This document shows positions 1 through 6,400 of a stretch of DNA of 14,673 nt, one piece after another. The stretch lies in NCBI GenBank assembly GCA_040756085.1, contig JBFMAE010000403.1:1-14673 (forward strand), in the 5' to 3' direction. Both the position numbers and the translations under genes were made by a program. The notes beneath the pieces were generated by a model. The model did not search any database. It was not told where the DNA came from and saw nothing but the letters and a program-made list of their open reading frames with translations. Source of the stretch: JBFMAE01 sp040756085. GTDB lineage: Bacteria > Desulfobacterota > BSN033 > UBA1163. Positions within the stretch are counted from its first letter, which is position 1. Every line of letters starts with the position of its first letter.

Positions 1-92
1 TGGAATAATGGAATAGTGGAATATTGGAACGTTGGGAAATGAAACAAAAAATAAATCAACCCATTATTCCAATATTTCAGTATTCCTGTTTC
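1..92. repeat. GGAATAATGG/GGAATATTGG intergenic repeat, left copy
   Basis: Positions 1-30 read as imperfect units of about 9-10 bases (ggaataatgg, ggaatagtgg, ggaatattgg). Positions 59-90 carry the same units in the opposite orientation (cccattattcc, aatatttc, agtattcc), so the block can fold into a long AT-rich hairpin. The same repeat occurs at 807-884. The stop codon of the HAD phosphatase (93-95) sits directly at the edge of this block. It is a dispersed extragenic palindromic repeat and no coding potential is seen in it. Confidence 0.75.
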
Positions 93-806
93 CTACTTCT
101 TCAACAATTCACTTATCTCTGTAGCATCTTTCAGAATATAGTCCGCTCCCGCCTTCTCAAACTCCTCCCTCTTTGTTCTCCCTGTCATTACTCCGATCGT
201 CTTCATTCCCACTCTCTTGCCAGCTTGAACATCAATGGGATGATCTCCGACCATTACAGCCTCTTTCACTGAAACTTTTAACGATTCTATCACATAGGTC
301 AGATGGTCCGGATGAGGTTTGACCTTTTTGACCGAATTTCTTGAAACGAAGATGTCGCAATACTGATCAATGTTGGGGAAGACCTTTCGGACCGCTTCTT
401 CACAGTTACGGGTGACGATTCCTATTTTTATCCCCTTTCCTCTCAGGATAGTTAATGTCGCCTCGGTTCCGGGAATCAACCTCCCCTTCTCTGCCGCCTT
501 CATTTCGATCTCGTGAAGAATCCGATGGGACTCCTGATAAAATGCCTCCGCACGGGAGGGATTCTTCTTCCATAAGGTTTGATAGACCTCATCGATGATC
601 TCCAGTAGATATCTCTCTTCGATTAAATCCTCTTTGACACCATAATTTCTTACCAAATCGAATACCCGTTCCCTCATGGAGGAAAAATCGATGTTCAGAA
701 CAGCGAGGGTTCCATCAAAATCGAAGACGATCGCCTGAACCGCAGAAAGTTGATCCTTTTTCTTAATTACTTTCATTTCATAGTATTTTGATTGAACATT
801 TGTCAT
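93..806 (-). CDS. HAD-family phosphatase (phosphoglycolate phosphatase-like)
   Basis: A 237-residue haloacid-dehalogenase superfamily hydrolase, probably cytoplasmic and Mg-dependent, acting on a small phosphorylated metabolite. Motif I is FDFDGTL with the nucleophile and acid/base aspartates at about 29 and 31. Motif II is VTRN (131-134), the motif III lysine lies in VKPHP (about 163), and motif IV is GDHPID (187-192). A helical cap of about 80 residues sits between motifs I and II, the C1-cap layout of Gph/PGP-like enzymes. The substrate cannot be read from sequence. It lies on the same strand and 69 bases downstream of serB, so co-transcription is possible. The ATG at 804-806 has no visible Shine-Dalgarno because the upstream bases are repeat DNA. 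A second ATG at codon 11 is equally weak, so the start is uncertain. Both ends of the gene abut repeats. Confidence 0.88.
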   Translation of the reverse strand: MTNVQSKYYEMKVIKKKDQLSAVQAIVFDFDGTLAVLNIDFSSMRERVFDLVRNYGVKEDLIEERYLLEIIDEVYQTLWKKNPSRAEAFYQESHRILHEIEMKAAEKGRLIPGTEATLTILRGKGIKIGIVTRNCEEAVRKVFPNIDQYCDIFVSRNSVKKVKPHPDHLTYVIESLKVSVKEAVMVGDHPIDVQAGKRVGMKTIGVMTGRTKREEFEKAGADYILKDATEISELLKK

Positions 807-884
807 TTGGAATATTGGAAAAATGGAATAATGGGTTCGACTTTTTGTTTTATTTCCTAATATTCCAGTATTCCATCATTCCAT
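807..884. repeat. GGAATATTGG/GGAATAATGG intergenic repeat, right copy
   Basis: Positions 808-836 (ggaatattgg, aaaaatggaataatggg) and 858-884 (aatattccagtattcc, atcattcc) are the same units in opposite orientation, separated by a T-rich spacer, and can form a hairpin. The block fills the gap between serB and the HAD phosphatase. The repeat supplies the last codons and the TGA stop of serB (876-878) and ends immediately before the HAD ATG. It matches the block at 1-92. Confidence 0.75.
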
Positions 885-2093
885 TGACCCTTTTTTTAAA
901 TCGAGATCTGAAATCCCTAGGCAGTAGAGGACCCCTTTCATATGGTCCCTCGTGATGGCTCCGTCAGCCACCTTCTTCAGAATCTCTTTGGCATTGAAGG
1001 CAATCCCCAAACCCGCATTGGCCACCATGATCCGGTCATTCGATCCATCCCCGACAGCCACCACCTCATCACGGGTGATCCCTTCCTTCCGGCAGATTTC
1101 ATCCATGATTTCAGCCTTCTTCTGGGCATCGATGATCCTTCCTTTGATTCTTCCGGTGAGCCTCCCCTTTTTAATCTCCAGTTCATTTCCGAAGGCATAA
1201 TCAAACCCCAATCGATCCTTCAAAATATTTGTAAAATAGGTAAACCCCCCGCTGATGAGCGCAACCTTAAATCCCATCTCCTTCAAAGCAGCAATCAGTT
1301 CTTCGCTCCCTTTTATTAACTTAAATGTTTCAGCGAGGGATTCCAGACTCTTGATTCTTAACCCCTTCAGAAAGGATACCCTTGTGCGAAGAGACTGGAC
1401 AAAATTGATCTCCCCCCTCATCCCCTTCTCGGTCAGCACTTTCACTTTTTTCTCCACACCTGCCAATTTGGCCATCTTATCAATGACCTCTCCATCTACA
1501 ATGGTTGAATCCATGTCAAAGACAATCACTTTCTTCCGTTTCTTGAAAGTGGATTCGGGTTGGGCTACGATATCCATTCCGATCTTCCTCGCCACTTCCG
1601 AAAGCGCTACACGCAGGAGAGAAAAATTGGCTTCACGGAGATCCACCCATATCTCCATCGCCAGGAACTCGCCTCTGGCAATCATCTTGATCCGTTCGAT
1701 ATTGCAATGGTGTTGAGCAAGCGTAGAGGAGAAGGCAGCCACAACCCCGGGTCGATCCTGCCCCAGGATGGTGAGGACATAAGGCCTTTTGGCCTCAGCC
1801 AATCTTAACCCCTTGAACTCCTTGAGAGGTGTGATGGTAATGTTCATATCCAGTTTCCTGGCCAGATGTCTGAGGCCTGCTCTGATCTGGCTCAACTGGG
1901 AACAAAACCTAAGCGGTTGGACGAGAAGAACCATGGTGAACTGGGAGTGAATTACGGACTGTTCAATATCAACGATGTTAAACCCTTTATGAAATAGGAA
2001 TTGAGTCACCTCTGAGACAATCCCAACCCGGTCCTCCCCGATCACCGAGGCAACATAGAAATCTTCTTCTTTTGAAAGAGAATGAAGAGGCAT
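876..2093 (-). CDS. serB: Phosphoserine phosphatase SerB with tandem ACT domains
   Basis: Hydrolyses O-phospho-L-serine to L-serine, the last step of the phosphorylated serine pathway, in the cytoplasm. The protein has 405 residues, the usual size of the ACT-bearing SerB class. The first ACT domain is at about 12-88 (GEDRVGIVSEVTQFL) and the second at about 104-178 (GQDRPGVVAAFSSTL). The HAD domain runs from 188: motif I DMDST (193-197), motif II SGG (281-283), a lysine near 325 in DAQKKAE, and motif IV GDGSND (348-353) followed by AGLGIAFNAK, all standard SerB signatures. ACT domains usually bind amino acids or give regulation by serine, but here that is only inference. The ATG at 2091-2093 has AAAGGA about nine bases upstream. 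The stop codon lies inside the neighbouring repeat, so the last residues (SME) are repeat-encoded. The HAD phosphatase follows on the same strand. Confidence 0.96.
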   Translation of the reverse strand: MPLHSLSKEEDFYVASVIGEDRVGIVSEVTQFLFHKGFNIVDIEQSVIHSQFTMVLLVQPLRFCSQLSQIRAGLRHLARKLDMNITITPLKEFKGLRLAEAKRPYVLTILGQDRPGVVAAFSSTLAQHHCNIERIKMIARGEFLAMEIWVDLREANFSLLRVALSEVARKIGMDIVAQPESTFKKRKKVIVFDMDSTIVDGEVIDKMAKLAGVEKKVKVLTEKGMRGEINFVQSLRTRVSFLKGLRIKSLESLAETFKLIKGSEELIAALKEMGFKVALISGGFTYFTNILKDRLGFDYAFGNELEIKKGRLTGRIKGRIIDAQKKAEIMDEICRKEGITRDEVVAVGDGSNDRIMVANAGLGIAFNAKEILKKVADGAITRDHMKGVLYCLGISDLDLKKGSME

Positions 2094-2155
2094 CTGTCAG
2101 AATCCTTTATATCAAAATTTTTTTTGAATACCTTCCAGCTAATATACTCTTTTCC

Positions 2156-3331
2156 TCAGATAAAAGCTTGATCCACCAATCGATCAGGCCACAGCTCTTT
2201 GAGAAACTCCACACATGGTAAACAGAGGATTCCTTCCTTCATGAATCGGTCTTTCCCTCGGTAAAGAAAGAGAGCCTTGCTTTTCGGATATTCCTCTTTG
2301 AATGACCGAAGACCACGTAAATCATTAGGATGTATCTTTTTTGCATTCTTAACTTCTACCGCCCAAAGGCTATCTGGTCCATAGACCACGAAATCAACTT
2401 CAACACCAGACCTCGTCCTCCAGAAGAATAATTCTCTCTTGACCTTGGAATAGGCAATCCACGCCTTTAGATGCTGAGCCACCAATCCTTCAAGAGCCTG
2501 TCCTTCAATCTCCTCTGGTCGATCTAATGGGCCGTGCGGTCTTAGAGATCTGAAAACACCTGTGTCAAACAGAAAAAACTTCGGATGAGCGGCTAATTCT
2601 CGTTTTGCACGTTTAGTGAAGATAGGTAGACGCCAACCCAGCAGAATATCTTCAAGGATTCCCACATAGCCATCTACAACCTTCCGCTCTACTTCACATT
2701 CCCGGGCCACATTGCTGATATTCAGTAAGGAGGCATGGGAAAAGCTGATGGCCTCTAAGAACCTCGAAAAACTGCCAATGTTCCTAATCAGTCCTTCCAT
2801 CTGAACCTCTTCACGGAGATATAAGGCTGCATAGGATCGGAGCACTTCTGCAGGGTTTTCTGCGGTGACGACCAATGGCAATAACCCATTGAGAAGTGCT
2901 TGGTCGAAGTTAAAGTATTTTCCGAGTTCTGCCGCCATGAATGGATGCATCGTATGTAGGAGCGCCCGGCCTCCAAGAAGATCCACTCCAGTTCTTTTGA
3001 GTCTTCGCGCGCTGGAACCTGTTAGAATAAATGTCCAACCTTTTTTTGCCTCTATTAAACTGTGAACCACCGTAAGCAAATCAGGAACTCTTTGAACCTC
3101 ATCGACCACAAGGCAACCTGATTTTGGTTGGGCCTCCACGAGCTCCCTAAGTCGCTCTGGCATAGCAGAAAAGAAGCGTACCCTTTCTGGATCAAGAAGG
3201 TCAATATAAATTGCATTCTTGAAATGTTTAGATACAAAGGTGGATTTACCCGTTCCACGGGGACCCAAAAGGAAAAAACTTGTTTTAGGGGCTTGGAAAA
3301 ATCGGTCAATTATTTCCATATTGAGTCTCAA
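2156..3331 (-). CDS. AAA-type ATPase with C-terminal DUF4143 domain
   Basis: A 391-residue member of the widespread AAA_14/DUF4143 family, whose cellular role is not established. Walker A is GPRGTGKST (23-31), Walker B is CLVVDE (73-78) and a sensor-1-like LTGSS follows (103-107). A helical/winged-helix middle part (about 160-250) leads to the DUF4143 part. That part ends in a PD-(D/E)XK-like core: SGVEVDFVV (Asp about 313) then AVEVK (Glu 326, Lys 328), as in nuclease-fold domains of this family. The first start is TTG (3329-3331) with AAAAGGAA about 14 bases upstream. An ATG four codons later (3317-3319) is the alternative and would give 387 residues. It stands upstream of serB on the same strand, with a 62-base AT-rich gap. 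Genes of this family are often mobile and strain-specific, and nothing here ties it to the neighbours. Confidence 0.92.
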   Translation of the reverse strand: MRLNMEIIDRFFQAPKTSFFLLGPRGTGKSTFVSKHFKNAIYIDLLDPERVRFFSAMPERLRELVEAQPKSGCLVVDEVQRVPDLLTVVHSLIEAKKGWTFILTGSSARRLKRTGVDLLGGRALLHTMHPFMAAELGKYFNFDQALLNGLLPLVVTAENPAEVLRSYAALYLREEVQMEGLIRNIGSFSRFLEAISFSHASLLNISNVARECEVERKVVDGYVGILEDILLGWRLPIFTKRAKRELAAHPKFFLFDTGVFRSLRPHGPLDRPEEIEGQALEGLVAQHLKAWIAYSKVKRELFFWRTRSGVEVDFVVYGPDSLWAVEVKNAKKIHPNDLRGLRSFKEEYPKSKALFLYRGKDRFMKEGILCLPCVEFLKELWPDRLVDQAFI

Positions 3332-3781
3332 AATGGAATTTTAGATTCCTTTTTAACAGCAAAAAGATTTTCTGTCAAGGGTTCCATTTGACATTTGTGT
3401 TAGCAATCTAAAAATGTGGTGTGAGGAAATCCATTATTATCGAGAACAGATAGGTGACAGAGAAATAATTATTGATTATTTATCCCCCTATAATGAAGTA
3501 CACCAAGCGGAAGGCGTAAGAATTCCTTCCTGGAATCATGAGTTTTAAATTTCGCCCCGCAATACAACATTTCAAATGCAAATCAAGTGCTGCGGGCTTA
3601 CCTGACTTGCAGCCTTCAACAGTGAATACGCCTGTGCTGGAGGCCCCTATGGGCACAGTCCGCATTTTAACTAGAAAATTGAAGTTAGTGGGGTCGAACT
3701 CTACCATAATCTCGAGGATTCGAGCCAATGATTGTTTGTTTCATCAGGGTCAACATACCTTCTCTAGGGATTATTTGAAGA

Positions 3782-3979
3782 TTAACCCTGTTGTTGCATT
3801 AAATTCTGTGTTCGTAATCATAAAACCTTTGCCAATTGAGGGGCGGACCTTAACTCAATGTCATTCGCTGGATCACTCTAAAGGTGACATTTAAAAGGTA
3901 TTATCAAAAGGGAGTAAACCGGCTCTTTATAAAGACATTCGAGTAATTCGACCGGATCTTTATGCAACAACAGGGTTAA
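3782..3979. mobile_element. MITE-like element with 18-bp perfect terminal inverted repeats
   Basis: The left end TTAACCCTGTTGTTGCAT (3782-3799) is repeated exactly as its reverse complement at 3962-3979, and a few further bases inside the ends also match. The 198-bp interval has no transposase frame, which fits a non-autonomous miniature element or the collapsed remains of an insertion sequence. TTAA stands at both outer edges and could be either part of the ends or a target duplication. An 18-of-20 match to the left end recurs at 6333-6352, which argues against chance. The parent IS family is not assigned. Confidence 0.6.
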
Positions 3980-3988
3980 CGATTTTTC

Positions 3989-4017
3989 TTGCTTTTTAGC
4001 AGAGAATAGTATATAAA
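3989..4017 (+). promoter_or_regulatory. Candidate sigma-70-type promoter
   Basis: TTGCTT (3989-3994) and TATAAA (4012-4017) are separated by exactly 17 bases. The -35 box matches the consensus weakly (TTG only) while the -10 box matches five of six. The expected start site is around 4024. It begins ten bases outside the MITE-like element and points at the terminator at 4062-4104, with no gene in between. Confidence 0.35.
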
Positions 4018-4023
4018 GAAATC

Positions 4024-4104
4024 AAATCTAGTTGCAAAGAGTCTTTTTTTGGACTTGAGAGAAACCCGCAAAGAACTCTGAACAGCTTTTTTGCGGGTTT
4101 TTTT
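4024..4104 (+). ncRNA. Candidate small RNA (~80 nt)
   Basis: The interval is bounded by a promoter-like sequence with ideal spacing and a strong intrinsic terminator, and has no open reading frame with a start and ribosome binding site. A small internal stem is possible (AGTC at 4040-4043 with GACT at 4052-4055 around a U-rich loop). The loop of the terminator hairpin is a 17-base, partly single-stranded segment. No known RNA family is recognised. The alternative is that the terminator simply ends read-through transcription from upstream. Confidence 0.35.
4062..4104 (+). terminator. Strong intrinsic terminator
   Basis: AAACCCGCAAA (4062-4072) pairs perfectly over 11 bp with TTTGCGGGTTT (4090-4100), and the transcript continues into a run of seven T (4098-4104). 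The upstream arm also starts with A residues, so it may act partly in both directions. No plus-strand gene lies immediately upstream, which is why a short RNA is proposed. Confidence 0.85.
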
Positions 4105-4219
4105 ATAAAGCCTCGAAGGCCCTCTTACCAGGATCTACCAAAAGTTGGCAAAAAATAGGAAAGGAAGTTCTGGAGCTAAAGGCCTGATATTTCAACTAAC
4201 CAAGAAAGGGGGACAGTGT

Positions 4220-4750
4220 ATGCATTTCACAAAGATCTTCATATTTATAGTATTAAGTCTGGCCGTTGGAATTTTTGGTTGTGCTAAGGAGCGGAAGGTG
4301 GAGGCTCCTACACAAGAGCAAATCACTAAAAATTTGGTTCCACCGAAGGCTGAGGTTAAGAGCCAGAATTTTCTTGTGGAGCTTAGCGACCTTAAGGTCG
4401 TCACGGTCGTAGACACAGCTTCTAAAGAGATTGTCGAGACGCCAAGCCTCAGGGGTCACATCAAAATAACCAATCAATCGAAAGATATCCTGGATATTCA
4501 AGCGGTCACCTTCGAATACTTGGATGAAGCTGGGAAGCCAATCCCTTTTAAATCTGGAGAGAAAATATCGAAGGTTTCTTTGTTTTTAAGGGCTATTAAG
4601 CCTGAAGAAAATACCGAAGGGTCTTTGGATGTCACAATCCCAAGGATGGCTGTCAAGGAAAAGGCCTTGGGAAAGATAGAAATCAGCCTGGTCTACGTCC
4701 CCTCTTCTCTTAAACGAGAGACTTTGACTTTGTCTGAAAAGGTTGAATAG
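4220..4750 (+). CDS. Small outer-envelope lipoprotein, Ig-like/YcfL-like domain
   Basis: The frame is open from a TTG at 4145, but the likely start is the ATG at 4220: it has AAAGGGGGAC just upstream and begins a classic lipoprotein signal (MHFTK, hydrophobic core, AVGIFGC with the lipidated cysteine at residue 21). The mature part is about 155 residues. After a Pro/Lys/Glu-rich linker it has a beta-rich domain from about residue 50: VELSDLKVV, then RGHIKITNQS, then AVTFEYLDEAGKPI, then an 'aIKPEEN' stretch and a final IEISLVYV strand. This pattern resembles FxLYD- or YcfL/DUF1425-type immunoglobulin-fold lipoproteins, an assignment made by eye only. The function is unknown. The gene is probably monocistronic, as the next gene starts 205 bases away. 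Confidence 0.8.
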   Translation: MHFTKIFIFIVLSLAVGIFGCAKERKVEAPTQEQITKNLVPPKAEVKSQNFLVELSDLKVVTVVDTASKEIVETPSLRGHIKITNQSKDILDIQAVTFEYLDEAGKPIPFKSGEKISKVSLFLRAIKPEENTEGSLDVTIPRMAVKEKALGKIEISLVYVPSSLKRETLTLSEKVE

Positions 4751-4955
4751 TCCCTGATATCAATCCACTGGGCTAAGCAGAGGGGCGTTGTTTCAATCAC
4801 TACACAGAGGAATAGATAGCCCTTGCTTCAAACTGTTGCCAATCTACCTTTAGTAGGCAAGCAGTTTTAGGTTTTGAACATATTCTGTTTGTTGTATCGC
4901 AGTAGGCTATGGGAGCACGGGGTAACCGATCAAATCAATTGTACGGGAGGTTGTA

Positions 4956-5129
4956 ATGGTAATTGTATCGCGAAAGAATGAAGTAGAGGGGCGTAGTGTT
5001 TTGAAGAAAATCAAAGTCGAGGGCAAACTGGATGAGGGACGGGAGGTAATCGTTCGCCGCGCCCCTTTTAAATGGGGAGGATTCGAATCTTTCATAGTGC
5101 TGTGGACTAAGGTTTACGAACGGATTTGA
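4956..5129 (+). CDS. Small basic protein (57 aa), unrecognised
   Basis: Too short for usual ORF cut-offs but with strong translation signals: GGGAGG at 4945-4950, five bases, then ATG at 4956. The initiation region GGGAGGTTGTAATGG (4945-4959) is identical to that of the cold shock gene at 8047-8061. The product begins MVIVSRKNEV and ends WTKVYERI. It is rich in Lys/Arg and Glu, with a possible beta-hairpin (KKIKVEGKLDEGREVIVRRA) and no cysteine, signal peptide or membrane segment. A 15-codon frame (4909-4956) ends in TAATG overlapping the start and might be a coupled leader peptide. The 75-codon gene follows after 19 bases, suggesting a two-gene operon. No family is recognised. Confidence 0.55.
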   Translation: MVIVSRKNEVEGRSVLKKIKVEGKLDEGREVIVRRAPFKWGGFESFIVLWTKVYERI

Positions 5130-5148
5130 CGTATGGGGTGAAATAGGC

Positions 5149-5376
5149 ATGAAGGTCTTCAATAAAAAGGCGATCGATTTAAAGAGAGTTGAATGGACTC
5201 ATGATCTTTTCAAATTCTCTACCCAAAAAATCCCTTGTGAAAGCAACTGTCCATACATGGTTGTCACAGACACTTTGAATTGCCAAAAAGAATTGGAAGG
5301 CTTAGTGGACATGGAAGAAGCACGGGGAACAGGCAGATGTCCATTTTGGCCGCACAAAGACCTGGAGACTGAGTGA
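5149..5376 (+). CDS. Small cysteine-containing protein (75 aa), unrecognised
   Basis: The ATG at 5149 is preceded by GGGGTG at 5135-5140, an acceptable ribosome binding site. The 75-residue product has four cysteines at 30, 34, 45 and 64 (IPCESNCPY, LNCQ, GRCPFW), which could bind a metal or form disulfides. It has no signal peptide or transmembrane segment, so a cytosolic metal-binding role is likelier. The spacing is not that of a standard zinc ribbon (no CxxC). It starts 19 bases after the 57-codon gene and lies 86 bases before the slipin gene on the same strand. The function is unknown. Confidence 0.6.
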   Translation: MKVFNKKAIDLKRVEWTHDLFKFSTQKIPCESNCPYMVVTDTLNCQKELEGLVDMEEARGTGRCPFWPHKDLETE

Positions 5377-5462
5377 AAGAGTAAGGAATATTAGATTCTC
5401 TCGAGCAGATACTTTAAGATGAATCCTGATACTGATAAATAATTTGGAAAGGAAACAATCTT

Positions 5463-6224
5463 ATGGCTGGGATTTCGCCAGCAATCTTTTTTTTGATCAT
5501 CTTTGTGATTATCATTGCCTTCGCAGCCATCAAGATCCTACGGGAATATGAGCGAGGCGTTATCTTCCGCTTGGGAAGACTAATCCGAGCTAAGGGGCCA
5601 GGACTTATCCTCATCATCCCAGGTGTGGACAAGTTGCTCCGGATCAGCCTGAGGACTGTGGCGCTGGAGATTCCCCCTCAGGATGTGATCACCCGTGACA
5701 ACGTCTCCATCAAGGTCAATGCGGTCGTCTACTTTCGCGTCGTAGATCCCAATAAGGCCGTGGTCGAAATTGAAAATTACCTTTACGCCACTTCCCAATT
5801 GGCCCAGACGACATTGAGGAGCATCATAGGCCAATCCCAATTAGATGAACTATTGTCGGAAAGAGACAAGATTAACGTCGAACTCCAAGACATCTTGGAC
5901 AAACATACAGAGCCTTGGGGGATCAAGGTATCCTTGGTGGAGACAAAACAGGTGGACCTTGCAACAGAGATGCATCGGGCCATCGCCCGTCAGGCTGAGG
6001 CAGAGAGGGAGAGGCGGGCCAAGGTCATCCATGCTGAGGGAGAGGCTCAGGCCGCAGAGAAGCTTGCTGAGGCAGCAAATATTATCAGTGTATATCCTGC
6101 AGCCATCCATCTTCGGTTCCTTCAGACCTTAATGAAGGTTGCGGCTGAGAAAAACTCAACAACGATCCTTCCTCTCCCGATAGACTTACTCACAGCATTC
6201 TTGCAAAAGAAGGAGAAGGAATAA
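5463..6224 (+). CDS. Slipin / stomatin-like SPFH-domain membrane protein
   Basis: A 253-residue bacterial slipin. One N-terminal transmembrane segment (about residues 6-25) is followed by the SPFH/band-7 domain: REYERGVIFRLGR (27-39), GPGLILIIPGVDK, EIPPQDVITRDNVSIKVNAVVYFRV, and ATSQLAQTTLRSIIGQ. The domain ends in an Ala/Glu/Arg-rich helix (about 172-215, RQAEAERERRAKVIHAEGEAQ) that drives oligomerisation. Such proteins form membrane microdomain scaffolds and are thought to modulate membrane proteases or channels. The start ATG has a GGAAAGGAAAC purine tract about nine bases upstream. Slipins commonly sit beside an NfeD-type serine protease gene. None is visible here, so either the partner is elsewhere or this slipin works alone. 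Confidence 0.95.
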   Translation: MAGISPAIFFLIIFVIIIAFAAIKILREYERGVIFRLGRLIRAKGPGLILIIPGVDKLLRISLRTVALEIPPQDVITRDNVSIKVNAVVYFRVVDPNKAVVEIENYLYATSQLAQTTLRSIIGQSQLDELLSERDKINVELQDILDKHTEPWGIKVSLVETKQVDLATEMHRAIARQAEAERERRAKVIHAEGEAQAAEKLAEAANIISVYPAAIHLRFLQTLMKVAAEKNSTTILPLPIDLLTAFLQKKEKE

Positions 6225-6332
6225 CCCAAGCCATATTCTGAAGAATCTCTTTGGGGAGGTTATCCCAGTTTCTAAGGCATTCACTTTACTTTTTGCATCA
6301 ATAAGGGCATCCAAACTCTTCCTAGGGGAGGG

Positions 6333-6352
6333 TTAACCCCGATGTTGCATTA
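6333..6352 (+). repeat. Third copy of the MITE-type terminal sequence
   Basis: TTAACCCCGATGTTGCATTA differs from the left end of the element at 3782-3801 at only two of twenty positions. No partner inverted copy was found nearby, so it may be a solo end left by an excised or degraded element, or a related element that has lost its other end. It lies about 50 bases upstream of the radical SAM gene. Confidence 0.5.
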
Positions 6353-6400
6353 GATGGGATGCTACCCTTAAATATTTTTGTAAGAAACGAGGGCGTAGTG

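Larger units (their letters stand above)
3332..4219. other. Gene-poor 0.9-kb region between divergent genes
   Basis: No reading frame here has a convincing start, ribosome binding site and family signature. Open frames at 3538-3894 (+) and 3480-3728 (-, TTG start) overlap each other, lack Shine-Dalgarno sequences and match no family I know. The first also runs into the inverted-repeat element at 3782-3979. A short inverted repeat, GGAAGG/CCTTCC, lies near 3510-3532. The region does contain the MITE-like element and the promoter/terminator pair listed separately. It reads as an insertion hot spot or decayed DNA. Confidence 0.6.

Noticed and set aside
3480..3728. 82-codon minus-strand frame (TTG start) in the gene-poor region
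   Set aside because: No ribosome binding site, no recognisable domain, and overlapped by an equally open plus-strand frame. Left as part of the non-coding description.
3685..3740. tRNA-like T-arm (GGATTCGAGCC, or GAGTTCGACCC on the minus strand)
   Set aside because: Only a 5-bp CTCGA/TCGAG hairpin is present. No acceptor, D-arm or anticodon arm can be placed at the right distances on either strand.
3538..3894. 118-codon plus-strand frame
   Set aside because: It crosses the left end of the inverted-repeat element, has no Shine-Dalgarno sequence and no family signature. It is most likely a chance frame.
3782..3979. Integron attC site
   Set aside because: The ends contain GTTAAC-like bases but not the RYYYAAC/GTTRRRY core in the right places. 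Perfect 18-bp ends with ~160 bp between them do not fit attC folding.
6225..6332. Short minus-strand frame after slipin (reads KSLDALIDAKSKVNALETG)
   Set aside because: No start codon or ribosome binding site, and it runs antisense into the slipin 3' end. Probably chance.
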